Assembly: GCA_030833185.1 (NCBI GenBank) | Contig: JAURHQ010000008.1 | Span: 1 to 49,640 of the forward strand | Direction: 5' to 3' | Source: Gammaproteobacteria bacterium | GTDB taxonomy: Bacteria > Pseudomonadota > Gammaproteobacteria > Ga0077536 | DNA length: 49,640 bases | Part shown: one piece after another, positions 1-9,167 of the stretch | Layout: each line of letters opens with the position of its first letter | Numbering within the stretch: the first letter of the stretch is position 1 | Position numbers and translations under genes: made by a program | The notes under the pieces: generated by a model | Seen by the model: only the letters and a program-made list of their open reading frames with translations | What the model was told of the DNA's origin: nothing | Databases searched by the model: none

Positions 1-125
1 AGAGCCAGGGCGATTAAACGGAATAGTAGCTTCATTGGGAAAACAATTTCAGACCATGCTTTCTTGATGTTGCCAGATTGTACGCGAAAAGAAATCAGAG
101 TCTCCCCAAGCCCGACAAGTCAGCA

Positions 126-155
126 TAAAAAAAACGGCACCCGCAGGTGCCGTTT
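126..155 (-). terminator. Rho-independent terminator downstream of the 187..1035 gene
   Basis: Perfect stem AAACGGCACC-CGCA-GGTGCCGTTT (132-155), followed on the minus strand by a T-run (A-run 127-134 on +). Confidence 0.9.
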
Positions 156-186
156 GAAGCGCACGCGCCAGCCGGCGCGTGGCGAA

Positions 187-1035
187 CTATTTGATGAACT
201 TGGCGTACTTGTCGAGCACCGGCAGCACCTTGTCGGCTTCCGCCGGCGGCAGCGGCAGGATCACGCGCTTCACGCCCTTGTCGGCGAACTGGGCAATGGC
301 GTCGTCGGTCGGCGCCATCGCGAAGAACACACCGAGGTCGATGCTGGCCGGGTCGCGGCCAATCTTGTGGCAGGCGTCGTGGATCTGCTTCAGCCCGCCT
401 TCGAAGTCGTACATCCCGCCGATCGGCATCCACCCGTCGCAGAACTCGGCCACATGCGCCGCCGTCTGCGGGCCGGCCGCGCCGCCCATGATGATGTTCG
501 GGTGCGGCTTCTGCACCGGCTTCGGCCACGCCCAGCTGGCTTCAAACTTCACATGCTCGCCGTTGAAGCTCGCTTCTTCCTTGGTCCACAGCTCTTTCAT
601 GAGCAGGATGTATTCGCGCAGGATTTCGCGACGTTTCTTGAAGTTCAGTTTGTGGTTGCGCATTTCCTCCACGCACCAGCCATAGCCGATGCCGAACTCG
701 AAACGGCCGCCGGAGATCATGTCCAGGCTCGCCACTTCCTTGGCCAGCCAGATCGGGTCGCGCTGCGCGACCAGCGTGATGCCGGTGCCGAGGCGCAGCT
801 TGCTGGTGACCGCCGCGCAGGCCGTCAGGGCCACGAACTGGTCGTGGCTGCGCCAGTATTCTTCCGGCAGCGGCGGCGCGCCGGCGCGACCGCCCCAGGG
901 CGTTTCGCGGCTGGATGGAATATGGCTGTGCTCGGGAAACCACAGGGACTCGAAGCCGCGGCTTTCCACTTCCTTCGCCAGTTGAATGGGCTGAATCGCC
1001 TTGTCTGTCGGGAAAATAATGACGCCTATGTCCAT
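187..1035 (-). CDS. Luciferase-like (LLM class, TIGR03619-type) flavin/F420-dependent oxidoreductase
   Basis: 282 aa; LGTGITLVAQRDPIWLAKEVASLDMISGGRFEFGIGYGW typical of LLM oxidoreductases. Confidence 0.85.
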   Translation of the reverse strand: MDIGVIIFPTDKAIQPIQLAKEVESRGFESLWFPEHSHIPSSRETPWGGRAGAPPLPEEYWRSHDQFVALTACAAVTSKLRLGTGITLVAQRDPIWLAKEVASLDMISGGRFEFGIGYGWCVEEMRNHKLNFKKRREILREYILLMKELWTKEEASFNGEHVKFEASWAWPKPVQKPHPNIIMGGAAGPQTAAHVAEFCDGWMPIGGMYDFEGGLKQIHDACHKIGRDPASIDLGVFFAMAPTDDAIAQFADKGVKRVILPLPPAEADKVLPVLDKYAKFIK

Positions 1036-1131
1036 CAGTTCGCTCCTCGTTCGGGCCTTTGGGGGCCGTGTTGTTATCGTCGTGAATGAGCGCGCAGAAA
1101 GCGCGGGCCCCGGCAGTATACGCGCGCGATG

Positions 1132-1893
1132 CTAGCGACCGCGCCAGACCGGCGTGCGCTTGGCGGCGAAGGCGGCCGCGCCTTCTTTCGCGTCGTCGGT
1201 GCTGCGCAGGAAGTCGAAATTTTCGCGTTCGACTTCCAGCGCTGCGGCCAGCGGCAGGTCAACGCCGCGCATCACCGCATCCCGAATCTTCTCCACCGCC
1301 AGCGGCGGGCTGCGCACGATTTCTTCCGCAATGTCGGCGGCTTTTTCCAGCAGCCGGCCGCGCGGCACCACATGGTCCACCAGGCCCAGCCGCAGCGCCT
1401 CGGGCGCATCGAGCCGCGCGCCGGTGTAGAGCATTTCCAGCGCTCGCCCGCGCGGAATCAGGCGCGGCAGACGCTGCGTGCCGCCGCCGCCGGGCAGCAC
1501 GCCGAGGCGCACCTCGCCCAGCCCGAACATGGCCTCGGTGCTGGCCACACGAATGTCGCAGGCCAGCGCCTGCTCCAGCCCGCCGCCGTTGCAGTGGCCG
1601 TGAATTGCAGCAATCACCGGCTTCTTCAGAAAGCCCAGCACGCTGAACAGCCCGTTGCCGGCGGGCCGTGAGCGATCGCCAAAGCCTTCGCCCTTGATGT
1701 CGCTGCCGGCGCAGAACGCGCGCTCGCCGTTGCCGGAGAGGATCGCTACGCGCAGCTGGTCGTCTGCGTCGAAGCGGCGAAACAGATCCGCCAGCAGGGC
1801 ATAGGTTTCCAAATCGCAGGCGTTCAGCCGCTCGGGCCGGTTGTAGGTGACGTAGGCGATCGCGCCCCGTGTTTCAAACAAGACTTTTTCCAT
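1132..1893 (-). CDS. Enoyl-CoA hydratase/isomerase family protein
   Basis: 253 aa; crotonase motifs NRPERLNA, AFCAGSDIKG, AAIHGHCNGGGLEQALACDIRVAS. Confidence 0.9.
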   Translation of the reverse strand: MEKVLFETRGAIAYVTYNRPERLNACDLETYALLADLFRRFDADDQLRVAILSGNGERAFCAGSDIKGEGFGDRSRPAGNGLFSVLGFLKKPVIAAIHGHCNGGGLEQALACDIRVASTEAMFGLGEVRLGVLPGGGGTQRLPRLIPRGRALEMLYTGARLDAPEALRLGLVDHVVPRGRLLEKAADIAEEIVRSPPLAVEKIRDAVMRGVDLPLAAALEVERENFDFLRSTDDAKEGAAAFAAKRTPVWRGR

Positions 1894-2016
1894 GCGGTGC
1901 TCCCGGCGGCCAGAGGGGCCGTAAGGTCTGCATCATTCCAGAGCCGGGCGCGGACTAACATCCCCGGCGGCCTGCTAGCATGGCGGCCCTGTCAGCAGCT
2001 GCGAGGGGAACACCGG

Positions 2017-2853
2017 ATGGATTATCAGGACATCGAATATCAGGTCGAGGATCCGGTCGCCGTGATCACCCTCAACCGACCGGACCGGCTGAACGCCATG
2101 ACGATTCGCATGCTGGCCGAGATTCGCCACGCCAGCGCGGCGGCCGAAGCCGACCCGCGCGTCGTTGGCATCATCCTGACCGGCGCCGGGCGCGGCTTTT
2201 GTGCGGGCATGGATCTTTCCGCGCTGGACGAAATCTCGGCCAACGGTGAGGTCTCCCGCGAAGCACCGCCGGAGCTGGCGGCCGAGCCCGGTGACCCGGC
2301 GATGGGCGAGGACTTCGCCGGCATCTATCAGTATTTCCTGAAGCTGCGCAAACCCGTGATTGCGGCGGTCAACGGCGCCTGCGCGGGCTTGGGCTTTTGC
2401 TTTGCGCTGCTTTGCGATCTGCGCTTTGTGGATCGCAATGCCAAGTTCAGCACGGCGTTTTCGCAACGCGGGCTGGTGGCCGAACACGGCGCAAGTTGGC
2501 TGTTGCCGCGTCTGCTGGGGACCGCAAAAGCGCTGGACTTGCTGTGGAGCGCGCGGCGCTTCGACGGCGTGGAGGCCGAGCGTCTGGGGCTTGCCGACCG
2601 GCTCTGCGAGCCGGGCACGACGGTGCCCGCGGCCCGCGAATATCTCGCCGGTCTGGCGGCGAACGTCTCGCCGACTTCCATCATGGTCATCAAGCAGCAG
2701 GTTTACCGGCAGCTCATGATGCCGCTGGGCCCAGCGATGGCAGAGACCAATCAGGCGATGGACGAGAGTCTGAAGCGCGGCGATTTCCGCGAAGGCGTGC
2801 GCTCGTTTCTGGAGCAGCGGCCACCGGTATTCCCGCGGCTTGGCGGCGGATGA
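2017..2853 (+). CDS. Enoyl-CoA hydratase/isomerase family protein
   Basis: Start MDYQDIEYQ at 2017 inside the longer ORF; NRPDRLNAM, GFCAGMDLSAL, AAVNGACAGLGF. Confidence 0.9.
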   Translation: MDYQDIEYQVEDPVAVITLNRPDRLNAMTIRMLAEIRHASAAAEADPRVVGIILTGAGRGFCAGMDLSALDEISANGEVSREAPPELAAEPGDPAMGEDFAGIYQYFLKLRKPVIAAVNGACAGLGFCFALLCDLRFVDRNAKFSTAFSQRGLVAEHGASWLLPRLLGTAKALDLLWSARRFDGVEAERLGLADRLCEPGTTVPAAREYLAGLAANVSPTSIMVIKQQVYRQLMMPLGPAMAETNQAMDESLKRGDFREGVRSFLEQRPPVFPRLGGG

Positions 2854-4085
2854 GCGCGGAGGAGCTGCCCGCCGGGGCGGGGCTGACCGCACGCGATCCG
2901 GCCTTTCGTGAAGATCCGGATGCGGTCTACGACCTGCTCCGCGCGCGCGACCCGCTGCATTACGACCCGGCCTACGGGCGCCGCGTGCTGACCCGATTCG
3001 AGGATGCGCGAACGGTGCTGCGGGCACGCGAGTTTGGGGTAGATGCGCGTAAAACCCGGCCCGAGTCCTATATGCGCCGCGTCGCCGGCACCGGCGTGCA
3101 GGAAGCGCGCGGTGCCACCGCCTATGAGCCGCCGCTGGTGCTGCTGGACGACCCCGCGCATCGCCGCATCCGCGGCTTGATGAGCAAGGCCTTCACGCCG
3201 AAAGCGGTGGCCGCGATGCGTCCGACGATCGAGCGCCTGACGCGCGAGGCGCTGGACGCGCTGCCCGACGCCGGCGAAATCGATTTCATTGCCGCCTATG
3301 CGGGACCGCTGCCCACCCGCGTGATCGCCGCCATGATGGGCTTGCCCGACGCCGACTGGGTGGACCTCAAACGCTGGTCCGACGCCATCCTGATGGGCTA
3401 CGACCCGGAGCGCGAAGCGCCGGTGCAGCAGCGCCTGCGTGAGGCCTATCTCGCGCTGAGTGCGCTGTTTCGCGAGGCGCTGGTGGCGCGCCGCCGGGCA
3501 CCGCAGGACGATCTGATTTCCGCGATGGTCCGCGCCCAGGACGAACAGGATCGCCTGAGCGATCTGGAGATCATCAGCCTGTGCACGCAGCTGCTGGTGG
3601 CCGGCAACGTCACCACCACGGATTTGATGGGCAACGGGCTGCACGCCCTGCTGAAACATCCTGCAGAACTCGCCCGCCTGCGCGCCGAGCCGGCGCTGAT
3701 GCCGCGCGCGATCGACGAAATCCTGCGCTATGACTGCCCGCTGACCGAGACCGCGCGCATCGCGCTTGCCGACACGGTGGTCAGCGGCTGTCCGATTGCG
3801 AAAGGCGAAACGCTGACCGTCGCGCTCGCCGCCGCCAATCACGATCCGGCGGCCTTTGCCGAACCTCATCGCTTCAGTCTGGACCGCGACGCCAGCGCGC
3901 AGCTGGGATTCGCAACCGGGCCGCACGTGTGTCTGGGCGCGCCGCTGGCGCGGCTGGAAGGCGAGATTGGCTTGCAGGCGTTTATCGAAAAATTTCCTGC
4001 GCTTGCGCCAGGCCGGCAACCGCCGCGACGCCGCGCGCTGCCGTTTTTTCGCGGCTTCGAAAGTTTGCCGGTGTGGCTGGCTTAG
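2850..4085 (+). CDS. Cytochrome P450
   Basis: Start MSAEELPAG at 2850 (ATGA overlap with the previous gene); ExxR EILR; heme loop FATGPHVCLGAPLARLE. Confidence 0.92.
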   Translation: MSAEELPAGAGLTARDPAFREDPDAVYDLLRARDPLHYDPAYGRRVLTRFEDARTVLRAREFGVDARKTRPESYMRRVAGTGVQEARGATAYEPPLVLLDDPAHRRIRGLMSKAFTPKAVAAMRPTIERLTREALDALPDAGEIDFIAAYAGPLPTRVIAAMMGLPDADWVDLKRWSDAILMGYDPEREAPVQQRLREAYLALSALFREALVARRRAPQDDLISAMVRAQDEQDRLSDLEIISLCTQLLVAGNVTTTDLMGNGLHALLKHPAELARLRAEPALMPRAIDEILRYDCPLTETARIALADTVVSGCPIAKGETLTVALAAANHDPAAFAEPHRFSLDRDASAQLGFATGPHVCLGAPLARLEGEIGLQAFIEKFPALAPGRQPPRRRALPFFRGFESLPVWLA

Positions 4086-4158
4086 CGCTGCGACTGGCGT
4101 CACGCGGGCCTGCCGCGCGCGCCTTGATTCAATCCCCGTTTCCTACCGGAGCCGCGCC

Positions 4159-4494
4159 ATGAAACATCTTGTCGTCGTGTTGACCGAACCCACCGAAGGT
4201 CGTGAGGCCGAGTACAACGATTACTACGAGCACCAGCATCTGGACGATGTGCTGGCCACCACCGACTGGACGTCGGCGCAGCGGTTCAAGCTGAGCGATC
4301 AGCAGGGTATGCAATGCCCCTTGCCCTATCTCGCGCTCTACGAAGTCGAGGCCGACGACGCCACCGAGGTGCTCAAGACCCTCAACGCCACCCGCGGCGA
4401 GCGCGTGCAGAGCGCCGCGCTCAACAAGCGCACCGCTGGCGTGTGGGTATTCAGCCCGACCGGGCCCAAACACGAACGGGCGGCAGGGGAATAG
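4159..4494 (+). CDS. Small EthD/dimeric alpha-beta barrel-like protein
   Basis: 111 aa MKHLVVVLTEPTEGREAEYNDYYEHQHLDDVL; the YNDYYEHQHLDDVL segment is EthD-like; lies between the P450 and acyl-CoA dehydrogenase. Confidence 0.6.
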   Translation: MKHLVVVLTEPTEGREAEYNDYYEHQHLDDVLATTDWTSAQRFKLSDQQGMQCPLPYLALYEVEADDATEVLKTLNATRGERVQSAALNKRTAGVWVFSPTGPKHERAAGE

Positions 4495-4496
4495 AC

Positions 4497-5633
4497 ATGC
4501 ATTTTGGTTACACCGATGAACAGGAACAGTTTCGCGGCATCGTGGCGCGCTTTCTGCGCGAACGTGCGCCGGTCTCGGCAGTGCGCGCGCAGATGGCGAG
4601 CGAGCGCGGTCACGACCCGGCGCTGTGGCGCGGCATTGCCGGCGAGCTCGGCCTGACCGGCGTGCATGTGCCCGAGCATCTGGGCGGTCAGGGCTTTGGC
4701 CTTGAAGAGCTCTGCATCGCGCAGGAAGAATTTGGCCGCGCGCTGACCTGCGCGCCGTTCTTCGCAAGCACCGTGCTGGCCACCACGGCGCTGCTCGAAA
4801 TCGCCGATGAGGCCGAGCAAGAGGCCCTGTTGCCCGCGCTGGTGGCGGGCGAGCGCGTGGGGACCCTGGCCTGGGTCGAGCAGGGCGGCGACTGGTCGGC
4901 CAGCGCTTGCGCGATGCTGGCCACGCCCGCCGCCGACGGCGTGCGGCTCAATGGGCACAAGCACTACGTGATCGACGGCCTTGCGGCCGATCGCCTGCTG
5001 GTGGTGGCGCGCACGCCGGGCAGCGTCGGTAATGCGGGGCTCGGGCTCTACGCAGTCGAGGCGGATGCGGCCGGCCTCGTGCGGCGCGGGCTCGAGACCA
5101 TCGACACCACGCGGCGGCAGGCAGCACTGGTACTCACCGACTGCCCGGCGCGTCGGCTCGGCGCGGGCCGCGATTTCACCAGCGGGTTTGCGCGGCTGAT
5201 GGATCGGGCCACCATCGCGCTCGCTGCAGAGATGGTCGGCGGCGCCCACGCGCTGCTCGATGCGGCGGTGGACTACGCCAAGCTCCGCATGCAGTTCGGT
5301 CGCCCTATCGGCGCCTTTCAGGCGATCAAGCACAAGCTGGCCGAGATGCTGCTGGAGGTCGAACTCGCCACCGCGGCGGTGCGCTATGCGGCAGCGGCGG
5401 CTGACGCCAACGACGCTGAAACCTCGCTGCTTGCGTCCCACGCCAAGGCCATGGCGTCGGACGCCTCTATGCGCGCGGCGGTCGAGGCCGTGCAGATCCA
5501 CGGCGGCATTGGCTTCACCTGGGATAACGACACGCATCTCTGGTTCAAGCGGGCCAGAAGCTCGGCGGTCCTGCTGGGCGACGCGGCGCTGCATCGCGAG
5601 CGTTACATCGCACTGACGGAGGCCGCAGCATGA
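4497..5633 (+). CDS. Acyl-CoA dehydrogenase family protein
   Basis: MHFGYTDEQEQFR start; RMQFGRPIGAFQAIKHKLAEM; QIHGGIGFTWDND. Confidence 0.9.
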   Translation: MHFGYTDEQEQFRGIVARFLRERAPVSAVRAQMASERGHDPALWRGIAGELGLTGVHVPEHLGGQGFGLEELCIAQEEFGRALTCAPFFASTVLATTALLEIADEAEQEALLPALVAGERVGTLAWVEQGGDWSASACAMLATPAADGVRLNGHKHYVIDGLAADRLLVVARTPGSVGNAGLGLYAVEADAAGLVRRGLETIDTTRRQAALVLTDCPARRLGAGRDFTSGFARLMDRATIALAAEMVGGAHALLDAAVDYAKLRMQFGRPIGAFQAIKHKLAEMLLEVELATAAVRYAAAAADANDAETSLLASHAKAMASDASMRAAVEAVQIHGGIGFTWDNDTHLWFKRARSSAVLLGDAALHRERYIALTEAAA

Positions 5634-6904
5634 GCACCCCAAGCATTACACCTGAGGAAACCACGGTGCGCGCCGAACTGCGGGCGTGGCTGGCTGCGCA
5701 CTGGCAGGTCGACCGCAGTCTGGTGGCATGGCGACATCTGCTGGTCGACAGCGGCTGGGGCATGCCGCACTGGCCGCGCGAATGGCATGGCCGCGGTCTG
5801 CCGGTGGCGCTGCTGCCGGCGATCGACGCGGAATTTGAAGCCGTTGGCGCGGTGGGCGTGGCGCGCATTGGCATCCGTCTGCTGGCTGCCGCCACCCTGC
5901 TGGAACACGGTTCGGACGACCACAAGCGCCGCTTCCTGCGCCGGATCCTGAGCGGCGAAGACACCTGGTGTCAGCTCTTTAGCGAACCCGGCAGCGGATC
6001 CGATCTTGCCGGGGGCACCACCCGCGCCGAGTTTGACGGCACGCGCTGGGTGGTGAACGGCCAGAAGCTGTGGACCACCAGCGCGCACCACGCGCACTGG
6101 GGGCTGCTGCTGGCGCGCACCGACTGGGACGCGCCGAAGCATCAGGGCTTGAGTTTCTTCGTGATCGACATGCATCAGCCGGGCGTTGAAGTGCGGCCTT
6201 TGAAGCAGATGAACGGCTACGCCTCGTTCAACGAAGTGTTTTTCACCGACGCCGTGGTGCCGGCGAACAATCAGGTGGCCAATACCGGCGACGGCTGGAA
6301 GGTCGCGATGACCACGCTCGCGCACGAGCGGCGCAATGCCGATGCCCTGCGACGCTGGGGCCATGCTTCACCGCACGCCGGCCGGATTTACGACGAGGAA
6401 CGCGCCGAAATCGCGACCGTCATGGAGCCCTATCGCTGGTATCCGCAGCGCGCGGGCCGCGTCGATCTGGCGCTGCCGCGGGCGCGCAGCACCGGCCGCA
6501 TGGCCGACCCGGCGGTGCGGCAGGAACTGGCGAAACTGTTGATGCTTTCGCGCGCTTCCGAATGGCTCGCGCAGCGCGCGCGCCATGCCAAGCAGAGCGG
6601 CAAGCCGGAAGGCCCGGAAGGATCGCTAGGCAAACTGGTGGCGAGCCACGTGGCCCGCGCGGCCGCCGAGGTGCATGCGCTGATCAGCGGCGCGGACGCG
6701 ATGCTGGCCGGCGCCGACTCGCCGGAGAACGGCATGATTGCGGAGATTCTGCTGTCGGTACCTGCCACCTCGATAGCCGGCGGCACGGACGAAATCCAGC
6801 GCAACATCATCGGCGAACGCGTGCTCGATCTGCCGCGCGAACCGCGGACCGACGCCGGACCGTTTCGCGACATCCCGCGCAATCCGCCGCGGCCCCGGGG
6901 CTGA
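5630..6904 (+). CDS. Acyl-CoA dehydrogenase family protein
   Basis: 424 aa; CQLFSEPGSGSDLAG, VNGQKLWTT, AGGTDEIQRNIIGERVLDLPREP; ATGA overlap with the preceding gene. Confidence 0.92.
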   Translation: MSTPSITPEETTVRAELRAWLAAHWQVDRSLVAWRHLLVDSGWGMPHWPREWHGRGLPVALLPAIDAEFEAVGAVGVARIGIRLLAAATLLEHGSDDHKRRFLRRILSGEDTWCQLFSEPGSGSDLAGGTTRAEFDGTRWVVNGQKLWTTSAHHAHWGLLLARTDWDAPKHQGLSFFVIDMHQPGVEVRPLKQMNGYASFNEVFFTDAVVPANNQVANTGDGWKVAMTTLAHERRNADALRRWGHASPHAGRIYDEERAEIATVMEPYRWYPQRAGRVDLALPRARSTGRMADPAVRQELAKLLMLSRASEWLAQRARHAKQSGKPEGPEGSLGKLVASHVARAAAEVHALISGADAMLAGADSPENGMIAEILLSVPATSIAGGTDEIQRNIIGERVLDLPREPRTDAGPFRDIPRNPPRPRG

Positions 6905-6916
6905 CGGCCGCGCGCC

Positions 6917-8329
6917 CTACGCCGGGAGGTTCGGCCGCCGCTTGTGCCAGCCGGTCGCCTGCTCGTACGCGGCGGCGACCCGGAACAGCGTCGCTTCCTC
7001 ACCGTGCCGGCCAATGAACTGCATGGCGGTCGGCAGGCCCTGGGCGGTAAAGCCGTTCGGGATCGTCAGGGACGGATGGCCGGTGAAATTGGTCGGCGCG
7101 GTATAGCGAACGAGCGGTGCGAAGCTCTCCGGCGGCGCGACCCGCTGCGGCGGGAACTCGCTTTGCGGCATGGCGGGCGAAGGTGCCGCCGGGCACAGGA
7201 TCACATCCACCTCGCGGAAGGCCCGCTCGAACAGCGCGGTGGTGAACTGGCGCAGCTTCTGCCCGCGCGCATAGTCCTCGGCGCTGACCGTGAGGCCGTA
7301 CTCCAACAGCGCGCGGAATACCGGGCCGTAGTCCGCTGCGCGCGCCGGAAACCATTCGCGATGGCGGAGCAGGGCATCGACCGCGCAGGTGTCCTGCCAG
7401 TGCGCGGCGACGTCGGTGATGCCGGCGAGGTTCACGTCCTGCACCACCATTTTCTGGCCATGCAGGAGGTAGCAGGCGCGGAAACAGGCTTCTCGCATGT
7501 CGGCGTCGGTGTCTTCGGTGCAGTAGTCGCGGTCGATGCCAACGCGAATGCCTTCGGCACCGCGCGCGATCTCGGCGAGGTAATCGACCGGCGGATCGCT
7601 GCGGGTCGACGGGTCGCGTTCATCGCGGCCTTCCAGTGCGGCCAGCATCAGCGCGCAGTCGGCAACGCTACGCGTCATCGGCCCGATGTGGTCCAGCGTG
7701 TCGGCCAGCGGAAACACGCCGTGGCGCGAGACCTTGCCGAAAGTCGGCTTCAGACCCACCACGCCGCAGGCCGCCGACGGGAAACGAATCGAGCCGCCCG
7801 TGTCGGTGCCGATCGCGCCGAAGCAAAGCCCCGCCGCCACCGCCACGCCCGAACCGCTGGATGACACGCCCGCCCAGTACTCCGTATGCCACGGGTTGCG
7901 CGGATAGTCGTAGGCCGGGTGATAGCCGTAGAGCGCGAATTCGGTGAGGTTGAGCTTGCCGGTGAAGGCCGCGCCCGCGCCGGCCAGTTTCTCCACAATC
8001 GCCGCATCAAGCAGCGGCCTGAAGTCGCGCAGGATGCCGGACGCGCAGGTCGTGGGGATGCCCTTGGTGCAGATCAGATCTTTCAAGCCCAGCGGAACGC
8101 CGTGCAGCGGGCCGCGATAGCGCCCGGCAGCGATCTCGCGTTCTGCGTCCAGCGCCTGCGCGCGGCCGAGTTCCGCAGTCACCAGCAGATGACTCCGCAG
8201 CACCCCGTCGTGCGCGCTGATGCGCGCGAGCTGGGCGTCGAAAAGTTCGACCGGGGAGATTTCGCGGCGCGCGAGGAGCGGCGCGACCTCGGTGATGGTG
8301 CGGGTGAGGAGTTCGTTTAGCGAGCTCAT
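6917..8329 (-). CDS. Amidase signature family enzyme
   Basis: 470 aa; LHGVPLGLKDLICTKG, SSSGSGVAVAAGLCFGAIGTDTGGSIRFPSAACGVVGLKPT. Confidence 0.92.
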   Translation of the reverse strand: MSSLNELLTRTITEVAPLLARREISPVELFDAQLARISAHDGVLRSHLLVTAELGRAQALDAEREIAAGRYRGPLHGVPLGLKDLICTKGIPTTCASGILRDFRPLLDAAIVEKLAGAGAAFTGKLNLTEFALYGYHPAYDYPRNPWHTEYWAGVSSSGSGVAVAAGLCFGAIGTDTGGSIRFPSAACGVVGLKPTFGKVSRHGVFPLADTLDHIGPMTRSVADCALMLAALEGRDERDPSTRSDPPVDYLAEIARGAEGIRVGIDRDYCTEDTDADMREACFRACYLLHGQKMVVQDVNLAGITDVAAHWQDTCAVDALLRHREWFPARAADYGPVFRALLEYGLTVSAEDYARGQKLRQFTTALFERAFREVDVILCPAAPSPAMPQSEFPPQRVAPPESFAPLVRYTAPTNFTGHPSLTIPNGFTAQGLPTAMQFIGRHGEEATLFRVAAAYEQATGWHKRRPNLPA

Positions 8330-8508
8330 CGCAAGACGCTCCGTCGGGGCAGGGCCGCGTTGGGCAGATTCTCCATGGTGCGCTCCGGGGCGGGATTAAA
8401 GCGCTATTTCGACACAGCCCGCGCATGGCGGGCAACGGCTGCGCGTTGGTGCCGGGCGCTACCGCGCGCCCGTTCACCCGACAAGGTTCAGCGACGTTCC
8501 GCGCTGAT

Positions 8509-8907
8509 CTAGAGCCCTGAAGTTTCGCGCTGGATCGCAATCCAGCCCTTGATCGCCCCTTTGAATTTAATCGGCAACACCTTCCAGTGCATGATGAACG
8601 GGGTGCCGTTCTTCTTGTAGTTGATCGCGCGGTCTTCGAACTTGCCGCCGGTCGAGAGCACCTTGCGCAGCTTGTCGATCACCTTTTTGTCGGTAGCTGG
8701 GCCCTGCAGAATGCGCGGGGTCTGGCCCAGCACTTCTTCCTGACTGTAGCCCGTCAGTTTCTTGAAGGCGGCGTTCGCATAGATGATCTTGCCGTCCTTG
8801 GTGGCGTCGGTAACCAGAATCGAATCGAAACTGTTGTCTGCGAGCACCTTGAGGAGTTCGAGATTGATTTCGCCATCGGGCAGGAGCGTTTTGATTGAGA
8901 TTGCCAT
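8509..8907 (-). CDS. Stand-alone PAS (LOV-like) domain protein
   Basis: 132 aa from MAISIKTLL (AAGGAT just upstream); ILVTDATKDGKIIYANAAFKKLTGYSQEEVLGQTPRILQG...GWIAIQRE. Confidence 0.85.
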   Translation of the reverse strand: MAISIKTLLPDGEINLELLKVLADNSFDSILVTDATKDGKIIYANAAFKKLTGYSQEEVLGQTPRILQGPATDKKVIDKLRKVLSTGGKFEDRAINYKKNGTPFIMHWKVLPIKFKGAIKGWIAIQRETSGL

Positions 8908-9167
8908 TGTTTGATCCTTATTCATTGGTGGTTGGCTGGCAGGCTGATGAACGGGCGGTCGGTCACGAGCGCCGTTATCGTCATGGTCGCGGGGAGGCTA
9001 GCGGATACCACGAAACACGGGCCTGCACCATCGCAGTCGAATCTTGATACCGCGGCGCAGATCTGGTTTACCCCGGATGCTGAATCATCCGGCTACGGAA
9101 AGCGGGCGACGTCGACGCTGCTATCATCGCCCGCACCCCCGTCTTCTGCTGCTGAAGGAACCCTCGT

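Noticed and set aside
64-1089. 341-aa plus-strand ORF opposite the LLM oxidoreductase
   Set aside because: Low-complexity R/A/H-rich shadow ORF of a high-GC gene; the minus-strand frame has clear family motifs.
2397-2849. N-terminal extension of the P450 ORF across the enoyl-CoA hydratase
   Set aside because: Out-of-frame overlap with a clear ECH; P450 homology starts at MSAEELPAG (2850).
2751-4103. 450-aa minus-strand ORF
   Set aside because: Antisense shadow of the P450; no recognisable domains.
4338-5642. 434-aa minus-strand ORF
   Set aside because: Antisense shadow of the acyl-CoA dehydrogenase.
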